Positions 13,808 through 21,104 of a DNA stretch of 64,000 nt are shown piece after piece. A model generated the notes under the pieces. It ran no database searches. It had not been told where the DNA came from and was given only the letters and a program-made list of their open reading frames with translations. The DNA lies in contig NZ_VUKF01000008.1 of assembly GCF_009193185.1 (NCBI RefSeq), positions 62,001 to 126,000 on the forward strand, read 5' to 3'. Both the position numbers and the translations under genes were made by a program. Each line of letters starts with the position of its first letter. Position 1 is the stretch's first letter. The stretch comes from Georgenia thermotolerans (GTDB lineage Bacteria > Actinomycetota > Actinomycetes > Actinomycetales > Actinomycetaceae).

Positions 13808-14500
13808 GTGACGACGAAGAAGCGCAGCGAGGCCCCTGACGAGACGACGACCGCCCCCGACGGTGGCACCGCCCCGATCGACCTGCCCGGCCCCGAGGCT
13901 GCCGGCACCGAGGAGGAGCCGACCGTCCGCCGGCGCGTGGTCGTCGCCGAGGACGAGACCCTCATCCGGCTCGACATCGTGGAGAGCCTGACCGAGGCCG
14001 GCTTCGAGGTGGTCGGCGAGGCCGCGAACGGCGAGCAGGCCGTCGCGCTGGCCACCGAGCTCGAGCCCGACGTCGTCGTCATGGACGTCAAGATGCCCGT
14101 GATGGACGGCATCACCGCCGCCGAGCGCATCATCGGCAACCGCACCTGCGCCGTGGTCATGCTGACCGCCTTCTCCCAGAAGGAGCTCGTCGAGCGGGCC
14201 CGCGACGCCGGCGCCATGGCCTACGTGGTCAAGCCGTTCACCCCGGCCGACCTGCTGCCCGCGGTCGAGATCGCCATCTCCCGCCACCAGGAGATCACCT
14301 CGCTCGAGGCCGAGGTCGCCTCGCTCGCCGAGCAGTTCGAGACCCGCAAGCGCGTGGACCGCGCCAAGGGCCTGCTCATGACCAAGATGGGGCTGAGCGA
14401 GCCCGAGGCCTTCCGGTGGATCCAGAAGACCTCGATGGACCGCCGCCTGACGATGCGCGAGGTCGCCGACGCCGTCATCGAGCAGGTCGGCGCCAAGTAG
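13808..14500 (+). CDS. pdtaR: ANTAR-domain response regulator, PdtaR-like
   Basis: This is a cytosolic two-component regulator that acts on RNA. The 230-residue protein has a variable 40-residue head, a receiver domain (about 42-155) with acidic residues in VVAEDE and the phospho-acceptor Asp93 in VVVMDVKMP, then a coiled linker and a C-terminal ANTAR domain (about 165-220, LLMTKMGLSEPEAFRWIQK). ANTAR domains bind paired hexaloop hairpins in transcripts and relieve termination. It resembles mycobacterial PdtaR (Rv1626), whose cognate kinase is encoded elsewhere; no kinase is adjacent here. The GTG at 13808 is chosen over upstream in-frame starts because of its leaderless-type promoter. Confidence 0.88.
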   Translation: MTTKKRSEAPDETTTAPDGGTAPIDLPGPEAAGTEEEPTVRRRVVVAEDETLIRLDIVESLTEAGFEVVGEAANGEQAVALATELEPDVVVMDVKMPVMDGITAAERIIGNRTCAVVMLTAFSQKELVERARDAGAMAYVVKPFTPADLLPAVEIAISRHQEITSLEAEVASLAEQFETRKRVDRAKGLLMTKMGLSEPEAFRWIQKTSMDRRLTMREVADAVIEQVGAK

Positions 14501-14525
14501 CGCCCGGACGCCTCCGGCTTCTCGC

Positions 14526-14556
14526 ACGGCCCGCTTTCCCCTGGGAAGCGGGCCGT
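14526..14556 (+). terminator. Terminator hairpin after the ANTAR regulator
   Basis: ACGGCCCGCTT (14526-14536) pairs perfectly with AAGCGGGCCGT (14546-14556), separated by a 9-nt apical part, 26 bp after the stop. Confidence 0.7.
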
Positions 14557-14582
14557 CGCCGTCCCCGGCGACACGGCTCAAG

Positions 14583-14598
14583 TGTGATGCGCGCCACA
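14583..14598. promoter_or_regulatory. CRP/GlxR-type site upstream of livK
   Basis: TGTGA-N6-CCACA matches the CRP-family consensus TGTGA-N6-TCACA with one mismatch. Its centre (14590.5) is 41.5 bp from the start predicted by a weak TACGGG -10 at 14620-14625, the class II activator position. The same TGTGA-N6-CCACA form occurs upstream of livH at 20357. Confidence 0.5.
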
Positions 14599-14745
14599 AT
14601 CGTGACCGTTCTGTGACATTACGGGGCCGGATCCCCCTGACACGGACGCCCCTCGTCAATACGTTGGCGCGAACGGGCGCAGGGGCCCGCGCCGGGCACA
14701 GGGGCCCGCGGGCACGCGCCGCACTCGGGAGACGAAGGAGACGGC

Positions 14746-16011
14746 ATGACTCGCAGGAAGACAGGCCTCCGCTCGCTGGCCGTGGTGGCGGCGCTCTCGC
14801 TGACCCTCGCGGCCTGCGGGTCGGGGGGCGGGGACACCGGGGCGACCGGCGACGGCGACGCGGCCGGCGGGGGCCTGCTCATCGGCACGCTCCTGCCCCA
14901 GACCGGGTCTCTCTCGCAGCTCGGCCCGCCCGAGATCGCGGGCGTGGACCTCGCCGTCAAGGAGATCAACGCGGCCGGGGGCGTCAACGGCGCCGACGTG
15001 AAGGTCAGCCACAAGGACTCCTCCGACGCGGACAACGCGCAGGTGGCCACCCAGTCCGTCACCGAGCTGACGGGCGAGAAGATCTCCGCCCTGGTCGGCG
15101 CCGCCTCCTCCCAGGTCACGCTCAACGTCATCGACGACGTGGTCGGCGCCCAGATCGTCATGGTCTCGCCCGCGAACACCGCGGCGAAGCTGTCCGGGTA
15201 CGACAAGTTCTTCTTCCGCACGGCCCCGCCGGACACCGTGCAGGGCGACGTGCTGGGCAACCTCATCGTCAGCGACGGTGCCGCCAACGTCGGCATCCTC
15301 GTGTTCAACGAGGACTACGGCACCGGGCTGCGCGACGTGGTCCAGAAGGTCGTGGAGACCGCCGGCGGCACGGTGACCTACGGCAAGTCGGGGCAGGAGT
15401 TCGACCCGACGGAGCAGAACTTCTCCACCATCGTGGGCAACGCGCTGGCCACCCAGCCCGACGCCATCGCGATGATCGCCTTCACCACGCAGACGCCGCT
15501 GATCATCCAGGAGCTGGTCAACCAGGGCTTCGACATGTCCAAGACGTACTTCGTCGACGGCAACCTGCAGAACTTCGGCGACCAGTTCGACCCCGGCACC
15601 CTCGAGGGCGCACAGGGCACCCAGCCGGGCGTGTTCCCCAGCGAGGAGTTCCGCAGCCGGCTCAAGGAGGTCGACGCGGGCCTGAAGGACTTCAACTACG
15701 CGGCGGAGTCCTACGACGCGGCCATGCTCATCGCCCTGGCGGCGGTGCGCGGGAAGGCCAACGACGGCCCGACCATCCAGGAGAACATGGCCGCCGTCTC
15801 CGGTGCCGACGGCGGGGACGAGTGCACCGGCTTCGAGGAGTGCGCCAAGCTTCTCCAGGACGGCAAGGACATCACGTACAAGGCGGTCTCCGGAGTCGGC
15901 CCGTTCAACGCCGAGAACGACCCCTCGGCGGCGAACATCGGCATCTACCTGTTCGACGGCGAGAACAACAACTCCTTCCAGCGGGTGGAGTACGGCAAGA
16001 TCGCCGGCTGA
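14746..16011 (+). CDS. ABC transporter substrate-binding lipoprotein, LivK-like
   Basis: This is an extracytoplasmic receptor for a branched-chain amino acid type (HAAT) ABC importer. The 421-residue protein has a lipoprotein signal peptide with lipobox LAAC and acylated Cys24, followed by a Gly/Asp-rich linker and a type I periplasmic-binding fold (LLPQTGSLSQLGPPEIAGVDLAV...). The ATG follows GGAGACGGC. The permease and ATPase genes are in the convergent minus-strand operon, so receptor and channel are transcribed separately. The true ligand could be branched-chain amino acids, amides, urea or another small metabolite; sequence alone does not decide. Confidence 0.85.
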   Translation: MTRRKTGLRSLAVVAALSLTLAACGSGGGDTGATGDGDAAGGGLLIGTLLPQTGSLSQLGPPEIAGVDLAVKEINAAGGVNGADVKVSHKDSSDADNAQVATQSVTELTGEKISALVGAASSQVTLNVIDDVVGAQIVMVSPANTAAKLSGYDKFFFRTAPPDTVQGDVLGNLIVSDGAANVGILVFNEDYGTGLRDVVQKVVETAGGTVTYGKSGQEFDPTEQNFSTIVGNALATQPDAIAMIAFTTQTPLIIQELVNQGFDMSKTYFVDGNLQNFGDQFDPGTLEGAQGTQPGVFPSEEFRSRLKEVDAGLKDFNYAAESYDAAMLIALAAVRGKANDGPTIQENMAAVSGADGGDECTGFEECAKLLQDGKDITYKAVSGVGPFNAENDPSAANIGIYLFDGENNNSFQRVEYGKIAG

Positions 16012-16041
16012 CGACGGCGACCCTCGGGTCCGCCCACGGCG

Positions 16042-16075
16042 CGCAGGGGCTCGGCACTCCCGCCGGGCCCCTGCG
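16042..16075. terminator. Bidirectional terminator between livK and livF
   Basis: CGCAGGGG (16042-16049) pairs with CCCCTGCG (16068-16075), with an inner CGGC/GCCG helix. It lies between two convergent genes and could stop transcription from both sides. Confidence 0.6.
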
Positions 16076-16141
16076 TCGCGTCCGGGGACAGGGCGAGGGC
16101 CGCGGAGCCGACCAGGCGCGTGCGACGGCGCCGGGGCTCGC

Positions 16142-16945
16142 TCAGGCGCCGGCGTCCTCGGCGTCGGCGCGGTCGACGTCGGCCGCCAGGGTGCCCAGGT
16201 ACAGCTCGATGACCTTGGGGTCGTCCATGAGGTCCCGGCCCCGCCCGGAGTAAGCGTTGGTCCCCTGGTCGAGGACGTAGGCGCGGTCGCAGATCTGCAG
16301 GCAGCGCCGGGCGTTCTGCTCGACGATGACGATGGAGACGCCCGCCCGGTTGATCTTGCGCGTGCGGATGAAGGTCTCGTCCTGGCGGACGGGGGAGAGG
16401 CCGGCGGAGGGCTCGTCGAGCAGGAGCACCTGCGGGTCCATCATCAGCGCCCGGCCCATGGCGACCATCTGCCGCTCCCCGCCCGAGAGCGACCCCGCGC
16501 GCTGCTTCCGCCGCTCGCCCAGGGTGGGGAAGATGTCGACGATCCGGTCGAACCGCTCGGCGAAGCGCCGGGGGGCCTGGAAGACCCCCATCTGCAGGTT
16601 CTCCTCGATGGTCAGGGACGGGAAGACGTTGTTGTTCTGCGGGACGAACCCGACCCCGCGGTGCACGAGGGTGTCCGCGCGCCGGTTGGTGATGGCCTCC
16701 CCGGCCAGCGTGACCGAGCCCGCGCGGACGTGCACGAGCCCGAACAGCGCCTTGAGCAGGGTCGACTTGCCGGCCCCGTTCGGGCCGATGATGCCCACGA
16801 GCTCACCCGGGTGCAGGGCCAGGCTGCACCCGCGCAGGATGTCCACGCCGGGCAGGTAGCCGGCGACGACGTCGTCGGCCAGCAGCAGCGGCTCGCCGGC
16901 CGGTGCGCCGGCGTGCGGGTCGGTCGCGCTGACGGTGGTGGTCAT
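16142..16945 (-). CDS. livF: HAAT-family ABC transporter ATPase, LivF-like
   Basis: This is one of two ATPase subunits that power import through LivH/LivM. The 267-residue protein has an extended N-terminus of about 20 residues, then Walker A GPNGAGKST (about 54-62), a Q-loop in GFVPQNN, the signature LSGGERQM, Walker B LLLDEPSAGLSP and an H-region-like EQNARRCL. The short C-terminus and the GFVPQNNNVFPSLTIEENL segment are typical of LivF rather than LivG. It is last in the livH-livM-livG-livF operon, 10 bp after livG. Confidence 0.92.
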   Translation of the reverse strand: MTTTVSATDPHAGAPAGEPLLLADDVVAGYLPGVDILRGCSLALHPGELVGIIGPNGAGKSTLLKALFGLVHVRAGSVTLAGEAITNRRADTLVHRGVGFVPQNNNVFPSLTIEENLQMGVFQAPRRFAERFDRIVDIFPTLGERRKQRAGSLSGGERQMVAMGRALMMDPQVLLLDEPSAGLSPVRQDETFIRTRKINRAGVSIVIVEQNARRCLQICDRAYVLDQGTNAYSGRGRDLMDDPKVIELYLGTLAADVDRADAEDAGA

Positions 16946-16955
16946 CGGGGCCTCC

Positions 16956-17837
16956 TCAGTCCTCGAGCAGCGCGTCGTCGCCGAGGTCGGTGTCGTGGTG
17001 GGCGCCGAGGTAGGCGTCGACCACCGCCTGCTCGTGCATGACCGTGCGGGCCGGCCCCTCGGCGACGATGCGGCCCTCGGCCATGACGACCACCCAGTCC
17101 GAGACGTGGCGGACCATGTGCATGTCGTGCTCGACGAACAGCACGGTCATGCCCTCGTCGCGGAGCTGGCGGATGTGCCCGAGCAGGGACTGGGTCAGGG
17201 CCGGGTTCACCCCCGCCATGGGCTCGTCGAGCATGATCAGCTTCGGGTCGCTCATCAGGGCCCGGGCCATCTCGAGGAGCTTGCGCTGCCCGCCGGAGAG
17301 GCTGCCGGCGAAGTCGTCCTTCTTGGCGTCGAGGCGGAACCGCTCGAGCAGCGTCATCGCCTTGTCGGTGATCTCCCGCTCGCGGCGCCGCCACAGCGGC
17401 GCGGCGAGCGCGACGGCGAGCTTCTCGCCCGGCTGGCCGGACGCCCCGAGGCGCATGTTCTCCAGCACGCTCATCCGGTTGAGGGCCTTGGTCAGCTGGA
17501 AGGTGCGCACCATGCCGGCGCGCGCCGCGCGGGCGGCGCCGAGGCGCTCGGCGGGCTGCCCGTCGAAGGTCCACCGGCCGGAGTCGGCCCGGTCGAAGCC
17601 GGTGAGGACGTTGAAGAAGGTCGTCTTGCCCGCCCCGTTGGGCCCGATCAGGGCGGTGATGGCGTGGCGGGGCACCTCGAGGTGGGCGACGTCGACGGCC
17701 GCGATGCCGCCGAAGGCCCGGGTGACGTCGTCGGCGACGAGGATCGGGTCCGCCTTGGGGGCGCCGGGGACGTGCGCGGCGCCGGCGAGGTCCGGCGCGG
17801 GCGCGGACGTGGCCGCCGTGGTCGTCTCAACGGGCAT
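16956..17837 (-). CDS. livG: HAAT-family ABC transporter ATPase, LivG-like
   Basis: This is the second ATPase of the branched-chain amino acid type importer. The 293-residue protein carries an unusual 30-residue Ala/Pro-rich head, then Walker A GPNGAGKTT (about 69), RTFQLTKALNRMSVLENM, the signature LSGGQRKLLE, Walker B LIMLDEPMAGVNP, and the LivG-type C-terminus with VEHDMHMVRHVSDWVVVMAEG. It overlaps livM by 11 bp, so the two are translationally coupled. Confidence 0.92.
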   Translation of the reverse strand: MPVETTTAATSAPAPDLAGAAHVPGAPKADPILVADDVTRAFGGIAAVDVAHLEVPRHAITALIGPNGAGKTTFFNVLTGFDRADSGRWTFDGQPAERLGAARAARAGMVRTFQLTKALNRMSVLENMRLGASGQPGEKLAVALAAPLWRRREREITDKAMTLLERFRLDAKKDDFAGSLSGGQRKLLEMARALMSDPKLIMLDEPMAGVNPALTQSLLGHIRQLRDEGMTVLFVEHDMHMVRHVSDWVVVMAEGRIVAEGPARTVMHEQAVVDAYLGAHHDTDLGDDALLED

Positions 17838-18813
17838 TGATCGCCAGCTCCTTCTTGTCCCCGAGGATGCCCTGTGGTCGGAAGATGATGAGGAGCATCA
17901 GGGTCACCCCGACCACGATCCAGCCGAACGCCTCGATCTCCGCGACCGACATGAAGCTCGGGGGCACCACCTGGCGCATCACGGACTTGATGAGCATGAG
18001 GGCCGACCAGAACAGCATCGAGCCGAGGATCGGGCCGAACACCGTCGCGGCGCCGCCGAGCAGCAGGATGGTCCACACCCAGAACGTCGTGGGCCGGCCC
18101 ATGGCGTCGGGCTGGACCGCGCGGGGGAGGACGAACAGGATGCCGGCCAGGGCGCCGAGGACCCCGCCGAGCACGAGGGCCTGCATCTTGTAGGCGAAGG
18201 CGTTCTTGCCCAGGGAGCGCACGGCGTCCTCGTCCTCCCGGATGCCCTTGAGCACCCGGCCCCACGGGCTCCTCATCAGCCGCCACACGAGCAGGCAGGC
18301 GAGGGCGACGACGACCCAGGCGACCAGCCGCAGCCACCAGCTGTTGGAGGCGTTGAGCGCGTAGCTGAACGGCCCGAGGGCGAAGGTGCCGTCCGGGAAC
18401 GGCGAGGCGTCCTGGAAGGTGTGCTTGAACGAGTTGCCCAGCAGGCCGTTGGAGGCGCCGGTGAGGTCCGACAGGGCCGTGGACCGGCCGACGATGCGGA
18501 CGATCTCCGCGGCGGCGATGGTCACGATCGCCAGGTAGTCCCCGCGCAGCTTCAGCGTAGGGATGCCCAGGAGCACCGCGAACCCCACGGCGCAGACGAC
18601 GGCGACGAGGACGGCGGTCCACAGCGGCCAGCCCGCGATGGTGGAGATCGCGAAGCCGTAGGCGCCGAGCAGCATGAAGCCGGCCTGGCCCATGTTGAGC
18701 AGGCCGGTGAGCCCGAAGTGCACGTTCAGCCCGATGGCGGCCAGCGCGAACGCCGCGGTCGTGGGCGCGAAGAGCTCGCCGGCGACGTTGGTGAGGAGGT
18801 TCGACCAGTCCAT
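17827..18813 (-). CDS. livM: HAAT-family ABC transporter permease, LivM-like
   Basis: This is a membrane subunit of the importer, pairing with LivH. The 328-residue protein has eight to ten predicted membrane helices and the family segment NVHFGLTGLLNMGQAGFMLLGAYG written here as NVHFGLTGLLNMG plus QAGFMLLGAYG. The EAA-like cytoplasmic loop RSPWGRVLKGIREDEDAVRS contacts the ATPases. The ATG at 18813 follows GGAAGGG at good spacing, 14 bp after the livH stop. A longer upstream reading frame exists but runs back into livH. Confidence 0.92.
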   Translation of the reverse strand: MDWSNLLTNVAGELFAPTTAAFALAAIGLNVHFGLTGLLNMGQAGFMLLGAYGFAISTIAGWPLWTAVLVAVVCAVGFAVLLGIPTLKLRGDYLAIVTIAAAEIVRIVGRSTALSDLTGASNGLLGNSFKHTFQDASPFPDGTFALGPFSYALNASNSWWLRLVAWVVVALACLLVWRLMRSPWGRVLKGIREDEDAVRSLGKNAFAYKMQALVLGGVLGALAGILFVLPRAVQPDAMGRPTTFWVWTILLLGGAATVFGPILGSMLFWSALMLIKSVMRQVVPPSFMSVAEIEAFGWIVVGVTLMLLIIFRPQGILGDKKELAINAR

Positions 18814-18827
18814 GACCAACCCTTCCG

Positions 18828-20276
18828 TTACCCGACCCGGGCGGTGCGGCCGAGGATTCCCTGCGGCCGCAGCAGCAGGACGAGGATGAGGATGAGGAGG
18901 GCGGCGGCGTAGCGCATGTCGCTCGGGATGAACAGCGTCGACAGCTCGACGACCAGGCCGATGACCAGCGACCCGATGAGCGCGCCGAACGCGGTGCCGA
19001 GACCGCCCAGGGTCACGGCCGCGAACATCAGCAGCAGCAGGGCGGTGCCCATGTTCCACCGCGTGGCGCTGAGGTAGAGGCCGAGGAGCACCCCGCCCAG
19101 CGCGGCCAGCCCGGTCCCGGTGGTCCACACGAGCCGGATGATGCGGTCCACCGCGATGCCGGAGGCCGCCGCCAGCGCGGCGTTGTCGGCCACGGCCCGG
19201 GTCGCCCGGCCGATCCGGGTGCTCGTGAGCACGTACCCCACCGCCGTCAGGACCAGCACGGCGATGAGCACCGACACGGCGGACTGGACGGTCAGCCGGA
19301 CCGGGCCGAGCTGGAGGACGTGCGGGTTGGACGTGACGATGCGCAGCACCCCGCCGCCCGCGAAGAGGTTGAAGGCGTACTGCAGGGCGAGGGCGAAGCC
19401 GATGGTGACGATGAGCTGCTGGGTCAGGCCCACCCCGCGGCGGCGCAGCGGACCCCAGATCGCGCGGTCCTGCAGGTAGCCGGACGCCAGCCCGGCGACG
19501 ACGGCGAGGGCTCCCGCGACGGGCAGGGGAAGGCCCAGCGGCTGGGCGAACAGGTAGGCGAGCAGGGCGCCGAGGGTCACCTGCTCCCCGTGCGCGAAGT
19601 TGCTCAGGCCGGTGGTGCCGTAGATGACGGACAGCCCCACCGAGGCCAGGGCGAGCAGCAGGCCGAAGATCAGCCCGCTGACGACGAGCTGGACGACCCG
19701 CTCGGTGGTGGAGGCGCCGGCGGCGGCGGCGCTCTCGGCGGAGACGTCGGCCTCGCCGCCCGCGGTGCCCGCCTCGGTCGTCGGGCCTCCGTCGCTGCCG
19801 GTCGCCGTGGCCGTCGCCGACGGCGACGTCGGTGCCGCCGCGCCGCCGGCCCCGCCGAGCGGGAACAGGGCGCCGGCGCTGCTGCCCAGCTCCACCGTCA
19901 CGGTGCGCGGGTTGTTGCCCGGGTCGCGCAGGGACTCACCGGCCGGCAGCGTCGCGGTGTCCAGCGAGACCGTGTACTGCCCCGGCGACGTGACCGCAGC
20001 GGTCCACCGGCCGGCGTCGTCGGTGGTCGCCTCGACGGCACCGCCCGCGCCCTCGATCTTCAGGACGACGCCGACGGCCGGCTGGCCCGCGGCGGTGCGG
20101 ATGGTCCCGCCCAGGCACCCGGTGGCGGCGTCCGGTGTGCACCCGGCCCCCGCGGCGGCGGCCGCCGGGCCCGCCCACGCCAGCGAGGTCAGGCCGAGGA
20201 ACGCGGCGACGAGGAGCGTGAGGAGCAGGGCGGGGGTCGTGCGGCGGGCGCGGGTGGGAGCGGCACCGGATGTCAC
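18828..20276 (-). CDS. livH: LivH-like permease with an N-terminal extracytoplasmic domain
   Basis: The C-terminal part (about 195-482) is a standard LivH permease (YGTTGLSNFAHGEQVTLGALLAYLF, written in parts as YGTTGLSNFAHGEQ and VTLGALLAYL) with about eight helices. Ahead of it lie a cleavable-looking signal sequence (about 15-42), a domain of about 95 residues (45-140) with C46 and C54 and a carboxypeptidase-regulatory or CnaB-like beta-sandwich pattern (GTIRTAAGQPAVGVVLKIEG, TTDDAGRW, PGQYTVSL), and a Ser/Thr/Gly-rich linker (141-190). LivH proteins are normally about 290-310 residues, so this is a fusion. The added domain may bind ligand, the receptor or cell wall. Confidence 0.88.
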   Translation of the reverse strand: MTSGAAPTRARRTTPALLLTLLVAAFLGLTSLAWAGPAAAAAGAGCTPDAATGCLGGTIRTAAGQPAVGVVLKIEGAGGAVEATTDDAGRWTAAVTSPGQYTVSLDTATLPAGESLRDPGNNPRTVTVELGSSAGALFPLGGAGGAAAPTSPSATATATGSDGGPTTEAGTAGGEADVSAESAAAAGASTTERVVQLVVSGLIFGLLLALASVGLSVIYGTTGLSNFAHGEQVTLGALLAYLFAQPLGLPLPVAGALAVVAGLASGYLQDRAIWGPLRRRGVGLTQQLIVTIGFALALQYAFNLFAGGGVLRIVTSNPHVLQLGPVRLTVQSAVSVLIAVLVLTAVGYVLTSTRIGRATRAVADNAALAAASGIAVDRIIRLVWTTGTGLAALGGVLLGLYLSATRWNMGTALLLLMFAAVTLGGLGTAFGALIGSLVIGLVVELSTLFIPSDMRYAAALLILILVLLLRPQGILGRTARVG

Positions 20277-20330
20277 CGGGGGCCTCCGTCCTGTCGGCTC
20301 GCTCGGGTTTCGGCCGCCCGAGTGGTGGTG

Positions 20331-20336
20331 AGCCTA
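20331..20336 (-). promoter_or_regulatory. -10 box of the livHMGF operon
   Basis: On the minus strand TAGGCT predicts transcription from about 20324, giving a leader of about 48 nt before the livH ATG. Confidence 0.5.
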
Positions 20337-20356
20337 GAGGACACCGGGGACATGAG

Positions 20357-20372
20357 TGTGACGTTCGCCACA
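20357..20372. promoter_or_regulatory. CRP/GlxR-type site upstream of livH
   Basis: TGTGA-N6-CCACA, the same form as at livK. Its centre (20364.5) lies about 40.5 bp upstream of the predicted livH start near 20324, in class II activator geometry. Confidence 0.55.
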
Positions 20373-20396
20373 CGACCTGCCGTCCTCCGGACGAGG

Positions 20397-20413
20397 GGCG
20401 CCGTATTGGCGCC
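20397..20413 (-). terminator. Short hairpin after the thioesterase gene
   Basis: GGCGCC-GTATT-GGCGCC forms a 6-bp stem with a 5-nt loop, 32 bp beyond the minus-strand thioesterase stop. It is a weak candidate. Confidence 0.35.
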
Positions 20414-20444
20414 GCCCCGGCGCCGGTCCGGGCGCTCCTCCGGC

Positions 20445-20870
20445 TCAGGACGCCGGCGCGGTCCCGGCGTCGACGAACATGCAGCTGAGCCGGGCGGTGC
20501 ACACCCGCCGGTCCGCCTCGTCGACGATGGCGATCTGGTAGCTCGCGGTGCGCCGGCCCTCGTGCAGGGCCCGGGCCGTGCCGGTCACGTACCCGTCCCG
20601 GCCGCCGCGGTGGTGGGTGGCGTTGAGCTCGGTGCCGACGGCGGCGCGTCCGGGCCCGGCGTGGATGGTGGCGGCCAGGGAGCCGAGGGTCTCGGCGAGC
20701 GCCGCGCTCGCCCCGCCGTGCAGCAGCCCGGCGGGTGTGGTGTTGCCGGCCACCGGCATGCGGCCGACCACGTGGCCGGGGGCGGCCTCGAGCAGCTCGA
20801 TGCCGAGCCGCTCGATGAGGGTGCCGGGGATGCGGGCCCGCAGGCGGGCGAGGAGCGTGTCGTCGGTCAT
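20445..20870 (-). CDS. PaaI-family hotdog thioesterase
   Basis: A 141-residue hotdog-fold protein, likely a cytosolic acyl-CoA thioesterase. The family segment GLLHGGASAALAETLGSLAA (about 47-66) contains the HGG motif that supports the catalytic site, and GTELNATHHRG supplies the central beta strand. PaaI-like thioesterases are commonly encoded next to polA in actinobacteria, as here, in divergent orientation. The substrate is unknown. On the minus strand CACCCT ends 6 nt before the ATG, one base off the TANNNT leaderless pattern. Confidence 0.85.
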   Translation of the reverse strand: MTDDTLLARLRARIPGTLIERLGIELLEAAPGHVVGRMPVAGNTTPAGLLHGGASAALAETLGSLAATIHAGPGRAAVGTELNATHHRGGRDGYVTGTARALHEGRRTASYQIAIVDEADRRVCTARLSCMFVDAGTAPAS

Positions 20871-21091
20871 GGCACCAGGGTGTCACCGTGGCGGGCCGGA
20901 CCCCGCCAGGCGCCGGGCCCGCGGCCTCCTCGCCCGCGCCGTCCCGCGCGCCGGAGCCCTTACACCCGCGCCGTGCCGCGCTTCCGGCGGCCTCCCACCC
21001 GTGCCGGGCCGCGCGCCCGCTCCCGCATCCGGCGCCCTCGCCCGCGCGTCCGCGCCGCCACGCCGTGCGGGTCGGTGTCGGTGCGGGCACT

Positions 21092-21097
21092 TAGGGT
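21092..21097 (+). promoter_or_regulatory. Leaderless -10 box of polA
   Basis: TAGGGT ends 7 nt before the GTG of polA. Confidence 0.5.
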
Positions 21098-21104
21098 GTC
21101 TGTC

